Notes: generated by a model not told the origin, from the letters alone. A DNA stretch of 64,000 nucleotides from Limanda limanda (GCF_963576545.1 NC_083639.1:23654118-23718117), one strand, 5' to 3'. Counted from the stretch's first letter, positions 21,301-35,138 are shown. Numbers and translations are program-made.

Positions 21301-24300
21301 CGTCAAGTCTACTCCTATTGCACAACATTAGTTACTGTGTTGCTGTTTATGTTCTGTGTGTTGTGTAAACTTATAAATACAACACATCTTCAGAAGAAAA
21401 CATTGACTCTGCCAATTATTTTTCAATGCATTTACTTATTGTATTTGCGTATACTTAAATATGGAAACAATGGCCACTAATACATGTACATGGTGAACAA
21501 ACATTCGTTAACACAGTCCATTTTGAATGAAATGTTTTGGTTTGACAGCCAATAATTACTTGAGGAGAAGAGGGAAATTGTGTCAGTTGGCCACATTCTG
21601 ACCATGTGGCACCAATTTACACAAGAAAAATTCAAAGAACAGTTTTTTGTGTAGGAGCATAAAGCACACGCTCTATGTTTCCCAATCCATAGTTGTTTCT
21701 TTGTTGAAAACATTCACGCTAGTTTGTAATTCACTCTCTCCACAACTCCAGGGCCTTTTCTTTCCCTCCACACCTTCAATTTTAGTTATTCTTCCTTGTT
21801 CATGCTTGAGCTGAACATTTACAGCTGAAGCAGAAACACCTTCGCTCATGGCATCTACTGAAGATCTTTCTCAGTTCCCATCTTTCCACTGGCTTTGTCT
21901 GCCTTCATGCCATATCTAAGTCATTATTATGATTATGATAAACAGTCAAATGTGCAGCCATGTTGATCCTAACATTCATATATCAGTGTTTCGGAGGTCT
22001 GTGTGATCTCTGCAGAGACAGAACTGTTGGAAGAGTGTGAGAAAGTATAATGAAAGTCTGTTAGATAAGTCAGTGGCAGGTGTCTGACTGCGTAGATCTC
22101 CTCGGAGAGTGCAGGGGAAAAAAATTACATCCCTTCATGAATGCACAGAGCAATCAATGTGATTTGGCTCGTAGGCAGCAGAACTGCTCATCTCAATACA
22201 TTTCAATTTCATTTGAATATATTTAAATACCTCAACCCTAGCCTACGGCTGACTTGCATGGCTGGGACAGAGGACACATCAACCACTAAAGGGGTGGATG
22301 GGGACATCAGGTGACTCTGGTGTGAGCTTGACGGACAGCTTGGTGCCATGTTATAATAACATTTATTCAAGGAAATTGGAATAGATCTCCATAAAAACTA
22401 TTAGCTAAAAAGTACACTTATATAACAGTATCCAGTTGCCTTATATCACAATGAACTATTGAAGGGGTTCACAACTCAAACAGGGAGAACTCTCAGAATA
22501 CCTAATTTATATCTTGTTAGCCCCATGGTAGTGTCACAGCATAAGACTCCACAAAGAGCCATAGACCTGGAGATAAACAGAGTTTATTGAGAATTGCACA
22601 TTAATTTTAGGAATTATGCAGAACTTTAATATCAACAATTAGGGTACTCCAAATGTATTAGTCATTCAAAACAACATTGTAAAATTGGACCATTTGAGAG
22701 AAGGTGGTCATCCTCACATTGACTGGATTTCTGTTGATTTTTACTGGTATTGAGAATGACATTGCCTATATATTTATATAAATATATATATTAACAAATT
22801 AGCAAAATTACCTTGTTGGAATAGCATGTGACATTGAAATTAAGTCAGTTACATGTTAGGGTTGGGTCATTAATGAAAAAGCACAGAGAAAAGTTTTTCA
22901 GATTGACGCTTACATTGGAGTCTTTATATCTGGGTGCTTCAACATCCGATAAATGTTTCTTCTGATGACAAATATTTATTTCGGATCCTAAGTGCTGTTA
23001 GCAGGAAGGCCGTTACTAGAAATTGGTTAAAACCATTAAAACCTATTATGGAAAGATGGATAATATATGTCAAACCAGTAGGACCATCATTTGTATAAAG
23101 TGGATTTTTGTGTCTTTTTCTGTTATTACATAGCCACTTTGAAGAGAGATTTAAGTGTAACTTACTTACACCCCAAAAGTCTTGTTCTGATTTAGTTCTT
23201 GTTCCCATTTTATTTTATTATGTTTAAATGGCCAGTAAGTCTTGACATGGCTATGTATTACCAACAGCATCTGTGTGACATTGTTTTATTTTATAACCCA
23301 AATTACAGGGTGCTGAAAGAGAATAATATGTATTTTCAATGATTGTAAGATCCTGTAAAATCATGATAAAAAGAGAATTTTAAAAAATAGAAGAAATAGC
23401 CCAGAGAGCGAGAAGAAGGTAAACGGACCAAGGTGTCTCATTTTGACCTCTGACTCTGACTGCTCCACATACATTTGCCTGTTCTGCCTTATTGTGTTTC
23501 ACATCAGCTCCTCTTTGCCTCTGCTACTAATTAAGGTTACCCCAATGGCATCTACACGGTAACTCTTAAAATTGCACACAGCCATAAAAGGCCAAGATAT
23601 TGCTTCATAACAGCACACGCAAAGTGTATACATCCTTATGTGTTTGTAGCTACCATCATGATGTAGTACTTTAAGCAGTGTGTAACGTGGGAGGACTGAC
23701 TCTGTTGTGTGATCAAAATGAAGACAAGATAAGATTTAGAAGTATATAAAACATCTCCAATTCGATTCCTTCTCATTTTCAGTATTGTCTTAAATAAAAA
23801 AGGTAATTGAGATTAAATAAGTAATATAATGATGATCCTTTTTTTCTAGGTGTTTTAATGTTCTTCAGCATTCAAACAATATGCACACAATACATATTTA
23901 ACGACAGCAGAATAACATTTTACTTGCAACATTCGCTTTTGTTTTGTGACAGCAGACGTTTTACCTTTAACAAATACATTTCTCGCACATACAACAATTT
24001 ACAATTGCATAGAAAAAAATACACACACAGTGATTAAAACACCAGAATCCATATTTATGTAACACTGTTGTAACCACAATAAGCAGGTGTAATATTTACA
24101 TCCTGATTTAATCTTTGTTGCTGTGGAATGTGGATGCATATGTTTTACCCTCTCGCATACCAAAGTAGATTCGGGCTAAAAAATGTATGGGTGGATTTGA
24201 CAAGTTTTTATTTCCTTTTAATTATGTTGTGTTAATTTTTTTTAGTTACTTAGTTTTAGGGTTTGCTAGGGACGGTGTTCACAATCTCTAGGTGCGCAGC

Positions 24301-24885
24301 TCCTTGGCAGGCTTCCAGGTGTTCAGCTTAACTGAGCGGCTGCATAACAAGCAGTGTGGGATAAATAAGAACTATTTACTTTTCCTGCGAATCATTAGAC
24401 TCTGCTCTTGTGGTGTCAGAGAACTTAGAATGAATTTAGCATGTCCCCTTAAATTTTACATTAAACTAAAGAATATATTTTTGTGTCTAATCAGTTTCAT
24501 TCAGCCCTTTCATATGGAGCTCACGTGTTCCGCAATTTACATCTTATTTTAAGTTTTATTAAAAACAGGTTGAAGTGCCATTCGGAATGTTTTAGTCCAA
24601 TATCTTCATCTCTGGCTTATTTCTGCATCTGAGAGCAACACAACCTTTTGACTATTATCACTGGTGTCCATAGCAACAACAGAAAATAACATTTTCCCAA
24701 GTGTTTTGTAAATACTAAACAACAAAAAAAGAATGGCTGATGCTGCAGGGAATTCAGAAACTAATAGGAATGTCTCGAAACATTTAGTGTTTAAGAGTGT
24801 TCATTCATGCCATTTGATAATGACATCACCCTGAAATTGTTTATACTAAATGATGTGTCTAAATAAGATGGATATCGTGTGTAGT
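21301..24885. other. Single-copy non-coding DNA
   Basis: I see no gene or nameable repeat in these 3.6 kb. There is a short (TA)n-rich patch near 22763-22800 and ordinary AT-rich sequence elsewhere. Open frames are under 90 codons and not protein-like. Confidence 0.55.
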
Positions 24886-24982
24886 CAGTATCTTGCCCAA
24901 GGACGCTTCGGCATAAGGAATGGGTAAACTGCCGGTTTTCTGGTTTGAGGACGGCCCGCTCTACCCTGAGCCAAAGCCTCTG
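24886..24982 (-). mobile_element. SINE fragment (tRNA-derived head and body)
   Basis: The order TATCTTGCCCAAGGACGCTTCGGC then a degraded box B/box A region (CTCTACCCTGAGCC) matches the 5' half of the SINE at 43297 in reverse orientation. The tail half is missing. Confidence 0.75.
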
Positions 24983-25729
24983 AATGATGTTTGAATGTAA
25001 CAATGACTTGTTCAAATTGACCTCTCCAACAAGAAATTCTGAACAAATGCTGAAACTTCCCAATCCTCCTCCTCCACACACACACACACACTGTTACCCA
25101 CACGCTAACCTTGTTTGTGACAGTTGGTGGCAAACAGTGTTGACAACCAGACTAACGAATGTTGACACCCATCGCTATGCTCACATTGTTGTCAGATATT
25201 TTTGCAGCCATCTGTGTGATGCTGGTGGTTCAATAAATAAAAGTGTTAGCGAGTTAAAAGTTGTAGCTATAGAGAGATAATTCATAATGTGTCTGTGTGG
25301 TTTGGTGCGACGAGAATCTGGACCACATGGGACCCAAAGAAATGCAGCTCCATCATGCAGTGGCTATTATCCAAAGTCCCTTTGCACTTATTTTTCTTGA
25401 GCCTCCCATCTAAAACCATCAGCCCTCCCCTCCATCACAATTACCTCATCAGCTTGCCTGCACCATTCAGTCATTTACAATGCACCCAGCGCTTTCACAC
25501 ATCACTTATTAGAATAAAATGCCCAGGCATTCTTGTTTACTGTCACTCACTTTAATGTGTTTTGACACCGAAATCAAACATTGCTACTCCAACTGGACCA
25601 CATGCAGCAAATTGTGATTACTCACAGCTCTCCTTTATTTTGCACACACTGGGCACATCATGACTCTAGCGATCATCTTGTGATGGAGTCACACCCACCA
25701 CAACGCCCAACAACATGTTGACATTTTGA
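24983..25729. other. Non-coding DNA with a short CA run
   Basis: A short CA tract lies at 25074-25091. The remainder shows no gene or repeat that I can support. Confidence 0.5.
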
Positions 25730-26400
25730 TCCATGAGTACTCAATAGTTATTACCACATTATTACATGGGTACTCAGTAGTCTGCACTGTGTTATTAAAT
25801 GAATATGAAGTAGTCATTGCTGCACTAATACATGAGTAGTCATCAGTCATCATTGCTGTATTTTCTTAAATGATTACCCAGTAGTACTTACTTCGTCATA
25901 GCAGGTGTACTCAGTTGTCATTACTACATTATTACCTGAGTCGTCAATAGTCTACTACGTTAGTACACAAGTGCTCAACTGTCACTTCTATATTATTACT
26001 TGAGTACACTTTAGTGACCACTATGTTTTACATAAGCACTCAGTAGTTATCACTGCACTATTATATGAGTAGTCCTTCATTATTAATACAATATATTATA
26101 CTCCAAAGAATCCCTGACGGCTGGCTATGAACGATGTGTGATAGAGAAAGTGTTGCACATAGATGCATGATTCAGTGTGTGAATAGGTAAAACTGTACTC
26201 TGTACTATTTTTTTTTTTACATTGGTAGGCCTACTCTGTAGTCGTCACTGCTCTATTGCGACCATAAGTACTCATGACTCGTAAATTATTATCACTTCAT
26301 TATTAGTTGAATAATTTACCACCTTGTTACATAAGTACTATTAATTGAGTAACTCAGTAGTCATTATTGTGTTTATTATTATCTTGATTATTATTACCTA
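25730..26400. repeat. Eroded minisatellite, period about 34 bp
   Basis: A unit of roughly 33-35 bp built on ATGAGTACTCAGTAGTCATT then ACTGCATTATTAC repeats about eleven times from 25730 to 26100 and resumes for about four more at 26229-26400. Copies differ from one another at many positions, so the array is old and not recently homogenised. A short SINE-like tail interrupts it at 26115-26205. Units are too divergent and lack distinct spacers, so this is not a CRISPR array. Confidence 0.8.
26115..26205 (+). mobile_element. SINE 3'-tail fragment
   Basis: The words GTTGCACATAGATGCATGAT, GTGTGTGAATAGGTAAAACT and GTACT follow the order seen in the 3' halves of the SINEs at 7853 and 43297. The fragment lies inside the minisatellite and ends in a T-run. 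Confidence 0.5.
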
Positions 26401-29400
26401 GAAGTTGGGTGATGTCCGCGGTATGAGTTTGAGTATAACATTTAGCCACAATGGTATTTAGGCTACAATTGCATATGAAAGCTATACAGATCTATCAAGA
26501 ATATATTTCAGAAGTATGACAAAATCTGAATGAAACTCTTTGTTAAGCCTCTTTATGGTTGTAGCCTCCTTATACCCTAATCAATTTTAAATACCTCCGT
26601 CAGCTTTTCATCTGAGTGTTCTTTTGAGGAACTATACAGTTTCTAGTGTTTCTGCTGAGTGTCTCTAGTGATGCTACTTTGCAGTGATTGATTTTATAGG
26701 GTGATTCATCATGCTTTAACTTTGTGACACTTCTGTGATAATAGAATAAACTACCACCATCAAATATCAAGTTTTGTCATCATTATATATAGTGTTTAAC
26801 AAATTCTTATTTATCTCCATGAAAGATACATAAAGGCACCCAAAAACAGTAACATACACGTACAGTTAGACCCATGAATAACCAATCGCCTCGTTCTATT
26901 TGATCAAGGCAATCCTTAGCTCCTTATCTTCAGATAGAGGACTGGGTCTGGGGTATTCACAGTGCCCCTTTCATCAGAGGGAATCAGTCAGAATCAACTT
27001 CCTTGTCTTAGACAAGCTCACACTTTGATAGATCAAACATAAACACGCCTTGATCAGCGGATAACTAATCATTAAAAACCTGCTTCTAGACCAGCCCACT
27101 GCGACAGATGTTCCAAGTGTAAAATGCTCATAATCATTCAAGCCCAGTGATTTAGTGAAGGTTGAAGCGACTGCTGTGAAAACAAACTCATCATCAGAGC
27201 AATAACATCAATATCTGGCTGCACACTCATTTATGAGGGTTAATGAGAAAGAGACCAGTCATGTTTCCGGCTTGCTGGGTCAGTATACAGCGTAAAATTG
27301 AAAACAGAGACCCTGTTAAGTGAATCTGACTTCTCTGGTTTGGAATAACAAATGATCAGAAGTGTTTAATGTGAATGTCTGTGTGTAAGGCCCCACAGGA
27401 GTCTTGAGGTCAGAGAGAGAAAACCTTGTGATGAACTTCAGCTTGAACGGAGCTTGAATCAAGTCAGGGAGCAGCGCTGACTCTAAAGAAGTGAGACATT
27501 GCCTCATTTCTATATGACTCATGTTGACTCAGGCAGTGACATATCCTGATCACTGTTGCTGTGGATTTAAGTGAGAGCATTATTTCAGCAAATCAGGATA
27601 AATCATGTCAAAGATTAAAAACATCTTCACACTTTGCACCAATATTTCGGAGCTTTTCACCAACACCCTTTATTATGCGACTAAATTAGAAGATACCTTT
27701 TATTTGAGCATGCATAGAAAATGAAATTGTATGCTTGTTCATAGAATATGCCTGTAATTCTCTCTGATGTGCTGTCACCAAGCCAGTAATGTCAGTATAG
27801 ATATTATAGTATATAAAAAAATATTCAGACATATTACTGTGATATATTCGCTGTCATTTTGTAGGAATGATCTGTTGCTGGAGGCTTCAGTTGAGTTTGG
27901 GACCTCAATCAGGCTCCTCACATTGATGTTATTGATGAGACACTGAGAATGTATCAAGGTGACACAAAGCACGCATAGGGAAACCTTGGTCCATGCTAAT
28001 AGTATAATATTTGTCTGTCTTTACACAGTGGTTATAAAAGCAAGCAGGAAGATTGCCACACCTGATAGTTTTGAGATATCTTTAGATGTCTTCACAGCAT
28101 ACAGTCCCCAGCAGATATTGAAAGCATAAGAGTTCCTATATTGGGATTTGGGCCAGGTAAACACATTTGCGCAGATTTCTCTCATTCCTATGAATAAAGG
28201 AGTTGAAAATGCGGGAGCAGCTAAACTACTTTGCATGTCTTAACATTTCTGTATCTACAGTATGTCCCCTAACTTGATGACCGAGACGAACAACTGCAAT
28301 AAGTCCTTCAAGAATCATTTTTTATTTTACCCAGTCTATTTCGAGAGCAGAGGCAGAGACTGTCATTCAGCAAGTCCTTGATATTAAGATGAAAAAAAAT
28401 GACAGCGAGGAGAGAAGACTGAAAAGGAGGTAGGAAGAAAAACACACCGAGCACATTCAAAGTCATGCTGAAGCCCTAATTGAGTTATGCAGATAGTGTA
28501 TGTTGATGAGACAGAATTCTGAGATACTTTCCTGACGTCTCCAGAGGCTTGGAACAGGGCGATATAAACAGCATTAATGGAAGTAGATAAAAATGCTCAC
28601 ACTGCCTCAGCTCTCTGGCAGGGATTTGTTTACCCATTTGAAAAGAAAAAATCTATCATAAAAGCCCTAGTTGCTAACAGTCAGAATGGTCTGGATCCTT
28701 TGTAGTGCATTTCCAAGATCTAAGCATGGAGAATGTGCAGCTATGGTTGATTTGACTACAAGGCTTGAGGATTGACCATTGAACCACTGTGAGGTTTATA
28801 CATCTCAGGACAACTACAATTAGGAAGAGCCTGTTTTAGTGCATTCAGTTAGAGCTGGGTCAAACATTTTGGGAAATGCAGTTGCCTCTTGTATTTTAAG
28901 ATGTAAGCACCAGTAATGTGTCTCTGTGTATCCAGTACAGAATCAAAGTGTAGAATTAGTTTAAAAACTGCTGGCCTAGCTTCAGTATACGTGAAACAGT
29001 CCGTCAGTTCTGTTGTCAGGTCAGAATGAAATGATCGAAATCAGCAAACATTCATGCATATTTACTAGAGGACAGGTTTCACTGTAGGTGATGCCTAGTA
29101 GTGTACAGATGACAGCAAAAAAAAATCATTGTTAAGAAAACAACAGGCTCCATACATGATTCAAGTAGCACCGTTTAACTCTTGAAATGAGTGGATATAG
29201 TCTCACAAATGAGAGGTAAGACAAAAACATCCGGAGGAGCCACACACAGAAGACCACACTTGTGCAGCAGATGCCTTCCAGCTGCTCAGAGATCTAATTC
29301 CTTGGTGTAAAACTGCAATATCTGTGCAAGACTACAACGCCATCACTGCATTCCAAAGCAGTTATCAAGGGAGACTGATTGAGGAGGAAAACATATGGTC

Positions 29401-29480
29401 ATATTGACAACACAGCTAAAAACACACAAGAAAAACACTGCTGATAGGCACCTTAAGATGTTACAGTCAGATCTCTGTGG
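26401..29480. other. Single-copy non-coding DNA
   Basis: No gene or nameable repeat seen in about 3 kb. Open frames are short and not protein-like. Confidence 0.5.
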
Positions 29481-30645
29481 ATGTAAGCATTGTATATGTA
29501 AAGCTTTTCATTGGTCCTGCTGCCGCCATATTCGGGATCCAGTTTTACGGTAGGCATGAGCACAATGTGACAATGGTAAACTCAAAACATGTGTGTTGGT
29601 GTTCTGCATGTGACTGAAAGAAAAGAGACTCTTCTATATTCAATTTGAACCAATGCAGAATTGATTTTGGCAGTTAATTGAAGGGTGGGCTTATCTTGAA
29701 GCTGCTTTGTCTGCTGTATTTTTTCCCACTGCAGTCACCATCTGCATACAGCCTTAACTCCCGCTACCTGAACATAAAACAGAGCCCAGCGAGAGATAAG
29801 CTGGCTGTTTTACTGCCACCTCACCAGAGAGAGAGAAAACTTTTCTCCAGCAGAGGAAGTAAAATTAGCATTTAAATAGCAACACATATTCTATCATCTA
29901 ACTTGATTTGATGCAACAGCAGCTGACACACCGTAAAAAAAAAATCAAGACAAGGACAAGGGAGAGAAAACCTTAAATAGCAAAATATACACAGATTTTT
30001 TTTCTCTTGATGTCTAAGACAGTAGTTTGCCTATCAAATGAAAGCTTAACTGTGACAGCATGTCTGGCTAGTTACAGCTACTAACAACAAAGTTAATGTT
30101 GAAATGCATAGCTTTCAATGCTAACAAATGGCGGCTAGAAAAAAACAAAACACAACCAATAGGTCGTCTGTGCAAGCAGCTAATTATGACCCACATTTTA
30201 TTCTTAGGAGACCTCTAGTGACTGGTAATTATGCTGGCAGCTAAGGAGGAAATTAGGTTGAGGTACTATCAAGAGCCACAGAGTCTGTATCACGCCCTGG
30301 CCACATGGCTGCAGTTGCGCAGTTGAACGGCTTGATTTCCATTTCTGCTCAATGTTAACAGACCAGAGCTGCCACACCGGCTGCGTTTCAGCAGATGTTC
30401 AGAACCGCGGAAGCCACGCTGCTCTTTCAGGGATTGAAGGTCTCACCGTCTTTTTCGCGAAAAATAGACAGAAAATGATATTTCAAAACAATTTCAATGT
30501 CTATCTGTCAATTCAATTTCTTAAATCTAAATATTTGCAACACTTTTTTTGTTGACTGAATCGATTCATTTGTTGTTAAAGGTTTTTATTGTGAACTATT
30601 TGCAGCAACTGAAGATGCACTGCTTCATATTGTATGTTAATGGTA
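29481..30645. other. Probable degraded DNA-transposon region
   Basis: 29574-29610 on the plus strand reads MVNSKHVCWCSACD then a stop, faintly resembling the start of a THAP zinc-finger domain (C-x2-4-C). From about 30293 the sequence (CCCTGGCCACATGGCTGCAG ... GCCACACCGGCTGCGTTTCAGCAG) has the flavour of a fish DNA-transposon end, and 30480-30645 matches 33236-33490. No target duplication or sustained transposase frame is visible. Confidence 0.3.
30480..30645. repeat. Dispersed repeat, copy 1 (pairs with 33236-33490)
   Basis: Shared order of words with the second copy: AAATATTTG, GTTGACTGAATC(G/C)ATTCATTT, GGTTTT(T/C)ATTGT, AGATGCA and CTTCATA(T/C)TGTA. Both copies are in the same orientation. 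Family uncertain. Confidence 0.65.
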
Positions 30646-32467
30646 TTTATTTGAGTATACAGGACTACCTTTGTACAATGAAATACTATAGTTACATTAA
30701 AAACCTCAGAAAGGCTGCGGTAACATTAAAGGTTGACGTAAAGAACTTCACGGGACGGACAGTAGTCTCTCTCTACTCTTTCTCTTTCACACACAGATTT
30801 ATGTCAATTTTTAAGGCGAACCCTTTGTAAAAACATAGCGCTGGCATAGTAACCTTTAGATGATCTGGTCTATGAAGAATCTTCTATTGTATTACAATTA
30901 CTATGACAACATCATCAATATCTACAGTCTTACGTTTTTGAATGACGATGATTTTATTAGTGACATGGCACAATGTAACTTCCCATTTTAGGTGTGAAAT
31001 TATATTGTTCATCAGTCCCCTCCAATTGGCTTGTGTAATGTTTCTTATAGGTAAATCAGAAACCACTCATACTCCAATCTGTGTTAAAGGTTTTGTGTAT
31101 TTAGGAGTATTTGGTCAAGATAAAAGGACAATGAAGGACAATGGTTTAAAGAAAATACGATCGACTGCTGTAAAGAGAGGAAATGCAAACACACTCTGCG
31201 CACCCAACAATACATCCAAACCCCTTTTGTAGGTCTATGTGGAAGGAAACATGTGTTTTGAATGGTAAACAAGGTTATTCTCTACACAATGCAATGTTCT
31301 ATAAAAGGTTAATGAAACAAGTTAAATGAATGCAGACTTGTTTACCGATTCTTGATTGGAGAAAGCATCATACGGCTGAGACTGTATAATTTCATCAGTT
31401 AATTAATCTGCAGAATTAAGTTGACAATTCTTATAATAACTTAATACAAGCTGAACTGTTTTGGTCTCAGTATCTGCAATCTGATGATTTCCTGCTTATC
31501 CCAGTTTTACATTATCATATTATTAATTACATGATATTTGGTTTTGGAATATAGATTGAAAAATCTTTCATTTTGTTTTCTGAGAATTTTGTTCAGAATG
31601 GTGTGTAATTTCTCTATAGAGATGATGAAGTTGATAACAATGTTTGTGATTAGATTAGTGTGTACATTCAGAATTTACTCAAAATTTTTAATCTGAGTTG
31701 ACAGAGGGGGGATGTCTAGAATTGATTCCACTTGGACTAGAAAGTGATAGGATTAATGTTGACATTTGGAATGGTCTGACACAGCACAGAATCCAACATC
31801 TGAAAAGAAAGAGTTTCCAGAATTACTTTCATAACTGCACTCTGACATACCAGACTCAAACTGCCAGGTTTGTTCTTAGGTAAGACAAATCTTCTCTCAA
31901 TGTGTACCCCTCACATATCTATGTTTTCTGTTTTTTCTTCTCAATGAATACACTTAATCATCACTTCAGCACTGGTGCAGAATTATTCATGAGCTATTGA
32001 AATGAGAGCGCTGAGCCATTAATCAGATAGAAGTAACTGCCACAGATGAGGCCAGTGCCTATTAAAATGTATGTCCTTTTAATTTGACCATGTGGTGCTG
32101 GCAAAGTGCAGCATACATGCCTCAACCCCCCCCCCCAATAGTCTGTCATATACATTCCCTGGTATGGGCTGAGCCAAAGACAATCTGTAGCTGTGATGGT
32201 GATCAAGTCCAGCAATGCAGCATTTGGCTCATGGTCACGGAACATGATGCAGTGTTTGCTAACATGAGATAATAATTGATCCTTTACCAAGTGCTACAAT
32301 ACTGCATGCTGTGACACACCACATCTGATTGGATCGCTGATTGGATTGTGCATCCAATGTGGGTTTGGTATTAACAAAGGACTTTACTTCATGTACAAAC
32401 AAATTTATCGCAAATTCCAAACACAATCAATATTTTTTGACAAATAAGCTAATTGTTGGCATTTACA
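30646..32467. other. Non-coding DNA
   Basis: No gene supported. A C10 run occurs at 32126-32135. The 61-codon open frame ending at 31883 stops exactly at a GTAAGA word but has no convincing acceptor or protein character. Confidence 0.45.
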
Positions 32468-32520
32468 AATACACTTATCAGCCACAATATTAAAACCAGT
32501 ATCTGGTTGTAATGTAATGG
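32468..32520 (+). mobile_element. Tc1-like terminal inverted repeat fragment
   Basis: CTTATCAGCCACAATATTAA followed by AACCAGT closely resembles the terminal repeat (ATCAGCCA(C/T)AACATTAAAACCA) of a common fish Tc1-like transposon. The body of the element is absent. Confidence 0.5.
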
Positions 32521-33090
32521 ATGATCAGTATTTATCAGTGGGCTGTTTTGAAAAAGTAACCATTTGTAATGTAAAGATGAAGACTTGAATTGTAATGACA
32601 AATTTAGAAAGGCTCATACAATACGCCTGCACCGTTTTAATTTAATGAAAAAGCAGCTGGTAGTCAGGACCACATGACTGAGTTGAGTGTAAAAGTAACT
32701 CAGTCATGATCCGTTTTGAGGTCTGAGGCTGAACAGTATCTTACACCTGAAACATGTTCAATGAATTGTCCTTTAACCTTTATACTTAACTTAAAATGTC
32801 AAACAAAGGACGATATCTGAACAAGATATGGTGATAGTGTGAACTACTTAGTTAAACAATGCACACTTGTGGAATTTGTCCCAATATTAAATGTAAACAG
32901 GAGATGAAGATAACTATTTTGCGGATTTTATAAATCTATACACTGTATCTGTCTGGTCAAATAAACCATAAAGAAATATATTTACTCAGACCATTGAAAT
33001 AAACAAGTAAGATATAGACAAACACAACAAACGGAGAGGTCTTTAGTCATTACTTGTCACATAAGGAACCAACAGAAAGGCCCAGTGATG
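32521..33090. other. Non-coding DNA
   Basis: Nothing recognised. Confidence 0.5.
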
Positions 33091-33097
33091 ACCTTAT

Positions 33098-33490
33098 GCC
33101 CGGGCCACACTGGAGTATTCTCACGCGACTACACTTCCTATAGGTGAGCAGCATTGCTCTTCTTTGCGGGGTCTCGCCTATTTCCTCCACATCCTGCATG
33201 CAGTTCTCAGGAAACTAGACATAACAAAACATGATCTTTAACCACAGTTTCAGTGTTTATTTAAGTCATCTATTTCACAAATATAAATATTTGAAATCAT
33301 TGTTTCAACGTGAAAGCACTCCATCCTTTATGTTGACTGAATCCATTCATTTAGGAAAAAATGATTCCATTTGTTTATTTTGAAATTAATCCATTCATTT
33401 GTTTTAGAGTGATTACATTAATTTGCTTTAACCAGGTTTTCATTGTTTAGCAGGACTGGAAGATGCATGGCTTCATACTGTAGTCTTCTG
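33098..33490. mobile_element. Probable DNA-transposon fragment; contains dispersed repeat copy 2
   Basis: It begins GCCCGGGCCACACTGGAG, a word like the ends of a common fish DNA transposon, and 33236-33490 matches 30480-30645. An extra ATTCATTT-containing unit is expanded three-fold here (near 33343, 33370 and 33391). No transposase or target duplication is seen, and the superfamily is unassigned. Confidence 0.4.
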
Positions 33491-35062
33491 GTTTCTGGTT
33501 GAATGCATAGGCCCACTCCCTTTGTGAACAACACACAGCAGCAACACAAGTTGTTAAGTGTTGCACACAAACCAAGTGTGGCACAGGCGTGATAAAGAAT
33601 TTTGATTATGAAAGAACAATGGTGAATGGGAAAAGTACAAATCAGACCAATGGTGTAAATGTATCACAACCACAGCTTTTCCACTCATTGTTACAACCAC
33701 TGTAGCAAACTGTAAAACTGTACAATTTGCCACTGATGGTGGTGCTAAAAGAAAGTGCTACTCGTTATTGCAAACAAAAGGACACATGACCTTCACAGCA
33801 TGGAGGTGCTCAGTGACTTTTTAATCTGTTCATTTGATCAAGAGATACACAGTTTACATTTTGGCTTGAGAATGCTCGTGTTATATGGGTTCTCTACTGC
33901 AGGGAAGCTGCCAGACCATGATTGATTCAGTGGAAACAGTGATCAGTCAAAGCACAGGCAACCTCCATGGGCTCCTGCTGTTCTAACACACAGCCTAGTA
34001 CCTGAGAGCCGTAAGGCAACAAGCCAGACGGAGTTCCCACCACAGCTGATGTGTGAACACACCAGATACATCATGCAGGCAGAAGATGTAGTCTAGGTAC
34101 AGTTGCTGGGATTTGCCAATCTGCTGAGAAAACATTTTAAACTGGCTTCTCACTCTATCTGGGGGGTCGACGTGAGACAATGAGCATCAAGACAACAAGT
34201 GGCATGAAGAGAAGCCAGATGTGTCAGTGCAGAGTGCACTGTGGATCATACTTGATGCATCCCTGTCTCACCCTTCTTTATTTTCCAGAAGGTTTGGGCG
34301 CCCAAACCAGACAGAGCGACTGAGTGTGGGGATGTCACAATTGTGTTAGAGCGTTGATGGATATGTCGAGTGAAAAGAATCTGTCGGTTTAATGTGATGT
34401 GATTCTGACATGGAAACAAAGGACAGGGTCTGTGTTTACTCCTTAGACAGATACCAGTGGCTACTGGTCTGATTCATGCTGTGTCTGTGTGTATCTGTAT
34501 GTGTACTCTTGGCTGGTATGTGAGGATGTCCCTGTGTGAATGGGTTCATCTGTCGGTCATGTGAGAGCTGAACCTTCATTCAGGTCATTGTGATTGAGAG
34601 ACATCACTTTGGTCAGTTCTCACAGTTAACAACAGTATGGGGAGAATTTGTATCTGAAGTAGGGCTGTGTGGTATTTGATTGATGATTTCAAGTTAATGT
34701 TGTAATTTACTGTCTGAATATGGACATTACTTTGGAAAACCTATTTCTTAACAAATAATAATGAGATATCGTAATCACAACACATTTTCAGTAGATCAAT
34801 AATTTGGGGCTGGAACCAACAATGGTATTTTTCTCAAGTAATGAGATTAACATACTTCATGTAAAAAAAAAGGACATTCCTAAAAACCAATAGATATTTG
34901 ATGTTGATGACAAGTGCAGTGCTCGTTCTGCCTGTTGGCTTGGCCTTAAACACTTCTTACAATTTTGATCGGTCTAAAGCATTAAGCAGCGAGAGGAACT
35001 TTTTGCCTTTACTTTGAAGACAAACTGTCAAACAGGTACTAATTCTATGAATGCTGCTGTCA
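33491..35062. other. Single-copy non-coding DNA
   Basis: No gene or nameable repeat. Confidence 0.5.
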
Positions 35063-35138
35063 TTATTCAATTTAAAATAATCAAAATGGTCTGTTGGCAA
35101 TTATTCAATTTAAAATAATCAAAATGGTCTGTTGGCAA
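35063..35138. repeat. Exact 38-bp tandem duplication
   Basis: Two identical consecutive 38-bp units starting TTATTCAATTTAAAATAATC and ending GTTGGCAA. Identity of the copies implies a recent duplication. Confidence 0.95.

Noticed and set aside
25730..26400. Regularly repeated units considered as a CRISPR-like array
   Set aside because: Repeats are continuous and diverged without distinct spacers, and the genome is a vertebrate; it is a minisatellite.
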